From the NCBI GenBank assembly GCA_964544115.1, contig CAZJBP010000045.1, forward strand, positions 1 to 22,918: DNA of 22,918 bases, read 5' to 3'. Shown in pieces: positions 21,572-22,918 of the stretch. The notes beneath the pieces are model-generated. The model did no database searches and was not told the DNA's origin. It was given only the letters and a program-made list of their open reading frames with translations. Both the position numbers and the translations under genes were made by a program. Position 1 is the stretch's first letter. Every line of letters starts with the position of its first letter. Source of the stretch: CAZJBP01 sp964544115. Lineage in GTDB: Bacteria; Verrucomicrobiota; Kiritimatiellia; UBA8416; JADHWI01.

Positions 21572-22918
21572 ATGCGCAAGGGTAACCTGACCGTATTGGG
21601 GTCTCTGGCCGCTAGTGTTCTCCTCTGTGCCCTCGCCACTGCGCGAGGCCAAGCATTGGACGAGCTGCCGGCCACAGACGCCGACCTAACCACCGGACTT
21701 CTGTTGCGCTGCGAGTTCGACGGGGATTCGGGCGCGAGCGTGGTGGATGGGAGCGGAAGCGGGAACAACGGGACGGCCGTGGGGTGCACGCTGGCGACGT
21801 CGGAGGGAATGGGCCTGGTGCGCGTGTTTGATGGCAACAGCAACCGCATCGACGTCGCGAATGAATCGGCCTTTGACGCAGGGGCAAGCACGTTCTCCTT
21901 TGGTTGCTGGATCCATCCGGACACGGTGCTGCCGGATTATGCAAAGACCCTCGCGTCGAAGTACGGCGGATCTCAGCGCTCGTGGGAGTTCTCCATCGCA
22001 CCTGATGGACGCCTCCAGCTCGACACCAGCGCCACCAGCCTGGCGGGTCAGGACAAGTTCGCCAGGTCAGCGGTCGGCGTGTTGACGTCGAATGCCTGGC
22101 ATCACGTTGCCTTCGTGAAAGGCGGGACGAACGTTCAGTTCTACGTCGACGGTCAGCTGGTGTCCGACGACGGCGTCGCCGTTCACGCCACGCTCTTCAA
22201 CTCATCTGAGCCGCTGCGCTTGGGCAACTACCGCTATGGCGATGGAACCATAGGAAGCTATCACTGTTTCAGGGGTATGATGGACGACGCCCGGTACTAT
22301 GCCCGCGGCCTGACCGATACCGAAGTGCATGAGTGGTGGCTGTCCACAGCTCCGCCGCCGCCGACGTCTACGACCACCACCACGGTGACAAGCACGACAA
22401 CAACGACGTCGTCGACTACAGCGACCACCACGTCAACTACCACCACCACCACGCAGACGCAGAATCTAATCCTCAACGGAAGCTTCGAACTCCCCATTGT
22501 GCCTCCGAATTCCGGTGTCACGGCCACGCCGACCTCGTGGAATGTGGCGATAACAGCACCAAGTATTATCAACGGTGTCTCGGCTGCCGGTTATCCAGCC
22601 CCGCAGGATCTCCAGCAGTGGATTGGCGTGGGCGTCAACAGCTCCGACGGGAGCCGAAATGGGGTGTCGCAAGGCTTCACCATTGCAGACCCAGGGACAT
22701 ATCTCCTGACGTGGTTCGACGCCACACCGCTTGGATATGGGACAAACTCGCCCTATTCCGTGAGTGTTATTGATGGGACGGCTGCGACAGTCGCAGTTAC
22801 AAACCTTAATGCCTACCACGGCACGCTCTCCTGGGTGTCGCATTCCATGTTGTTGACCCTCAACCCAGGACCATACACGCTCGTACTTCGCGCAGAGCCT
22901 CCAAGAGGCCATGTGGCC
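21572..22918 (+). CDS. Large secreted LamG-domain protein, 3' end beyond the window (partial)
   Basis: The frame is open from ATG 21572 to the window end (449 codons). A signal peptide (MRKGNLTVLGSLAASVLLCA, cleavage near residue 28) is followed by a LamG/concanavalin-like domain from about residue 38 to 260: LLLRCEFDGDSGASVVDGSG, ANESAFDAGASTFSFGCWIH, NAWHHVAFVKGGTNVQFYVD and MMDDARYYARGLTD. A Thr/Ser linker (265-297) leads into a second beta-sandwich starting NLILNGSFELP, similar to galactose-binding or DUF642-like domains. Such proteins bind extracellular glycans or form surface structures. The start is preceded by GAGAGTGGGGG. The full length and any sorting signal at the C-terminus are not visible. 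Confidence 0.85.
   Translation, partial: MRKGNLTVLGSLAASVLLCALATARGQALDELPATDADLTTGLLLRCEFDGDSGASVVDGSGSGNNGTAVGCTLATSEGMGLVRVFDGNSNRIDVANESAFDAGASTFSFGCWIHPDTVLPDYAKTLASKYGGSQRSWEFSIAPDGRLQLDTSATSLAGQDKFARSAVGVLTSNAWHHVAFVKGGTNVQFYVDGQLVSDDGVAVHATLFNSSEPLRLGNYRYGDGTIGSYHCFRGMMDDARYYARGLTDTEVHEWWLSTAPPPPTSTTTTTVTSTTTTTSSTTATTTSTTTTTTQTQNLILNGSFELPIVPPNSGVTATPTSWNVAITAPSIINGVSAAGYPAPQDLQQWIGVGVNSSDGSRNGVSQGFTIADPGTYLLTWFDATPLGYGTNSPYSVSVIDGTAATVAVTNLNAYHGTLSWVSHSMLLTLNPGPYTLVLRAEPPRGHVA
22364..22462 (+). repeat. ACN-rich microsatellite-like stretch encoding a Thr/Ser linker
   Basis: These 99 bases are mostly ACC, ACG and ACA codons with a few Ser, Val, Ala and Gln codons, giving 33 residues that are mainly Thr. 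The linker joins the LamG domain to the next beta-sandwich. Thr-rich linkers are often O-glycosylated in secreted proteins. Trinucleotide-like repetition could make the length variable between strains. Confidence 0.85.

Noticed and set aside
22297..22572. Minus-strand Val/Asp-rich frame opposite the LamG protein
   Set aside because: Its Val runs are the mirror of the Thr codons on the plus strand.
1..22918. CRISPR array, tRNA, rRNA, tmRNA, RNase P RNA or intact insertion sequence
   Set aside because: I saw no regularly spaced direct repeats of suitable length, no cloverleaf with CCA-type end, no conserved rRNA or RNase P signature and no transposase with terminal repeats.

Overview
The window is a GC-rich bacterial surface-polysaccharide locus. 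All confident genes are on the + strand and most are tightly spaced or overlapping. Several traits suggest a PVC-superphylum or similar environmental bacterium (Kiritimatiellota, Lentisphaerota, Verrucomicrobiota or Planctomycetota): a DUF2961 (GH172) lipoprotein, a YfhO-family membrane protein, large secreted LamG-type proteins, a secreted helical protein of a type I associate with that superphylum, and short degenerate repeats between genes. No rRNA, tRNA or marker gene is present, so this placement is inference.

Layout. Positions 1-110 hold the probable tail of an upstream gene, a hairpin and a 7-bp-period repeat. Positions 197-3349 hold two UDP-2,3-diacetamido-uronic acid genes (wlbA/wbpB and wlbB/wbpD types) and a Wzx-like flippase, at high GC (about 67-80% in sampled lines). 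Positions 3334-10359 form a lower-GC block (about 50-60% in sampled lines): glycosyltransferase, asparagine-synthase-type amidotransferase, methyltransferase, glycosyltransferase, methyltransferase and CgeB-like glycosyltransferase. Positions 10385-11014 are an AT-rich acetyltransferase gene (about 44% GC by hand count). Positions 11015-11710 have no convincing gene but several hairpins. Positions 11711-17524 hold a YfhO-like protein, a GH172-type lipoprotein and a GtrB/DPM1-like polyprenyl-phosphate glycosyltransferase. Positions 17624-19992 hold a WbuB-like glycosyltransferase and a WbpI/WlbD-type 2-epimerase. Positions 20139-22918 hold two secreted proteins, the second running off the window, separated by a spacer that looks like a remnant of a dispersed repeat.

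How the genes fit together. The oxidase (197), N-acetyltransferase (1163) and 2-epimerase (18910) are three steps of the UDP-GlcNAc to UDP-ManNAc3NAcA pathway. The 6-dehydrogenase (WbpA) and aminotransferase (WbpE) steps are not in the window. The glycosyltransferases would assemble a repeat unit, the methyltransferases, acetyltransferase and AsnB-like enzyme would decorate it, and the flippase would export it. No initiating transferase, Wzy polymerase, chain-length regulator, outer-membrane exporter or ligase is visible. The YfhO/GtrB pair recalls three-component extracytoplasmic glycosylation systems such as CsbB/YfhO of Bacillus, here with a predicted surface glycosidase lipoprotein between the two genes. 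I regard this module, and the mosaic insertion that separates the uronic acid genes, as the most interesting content.
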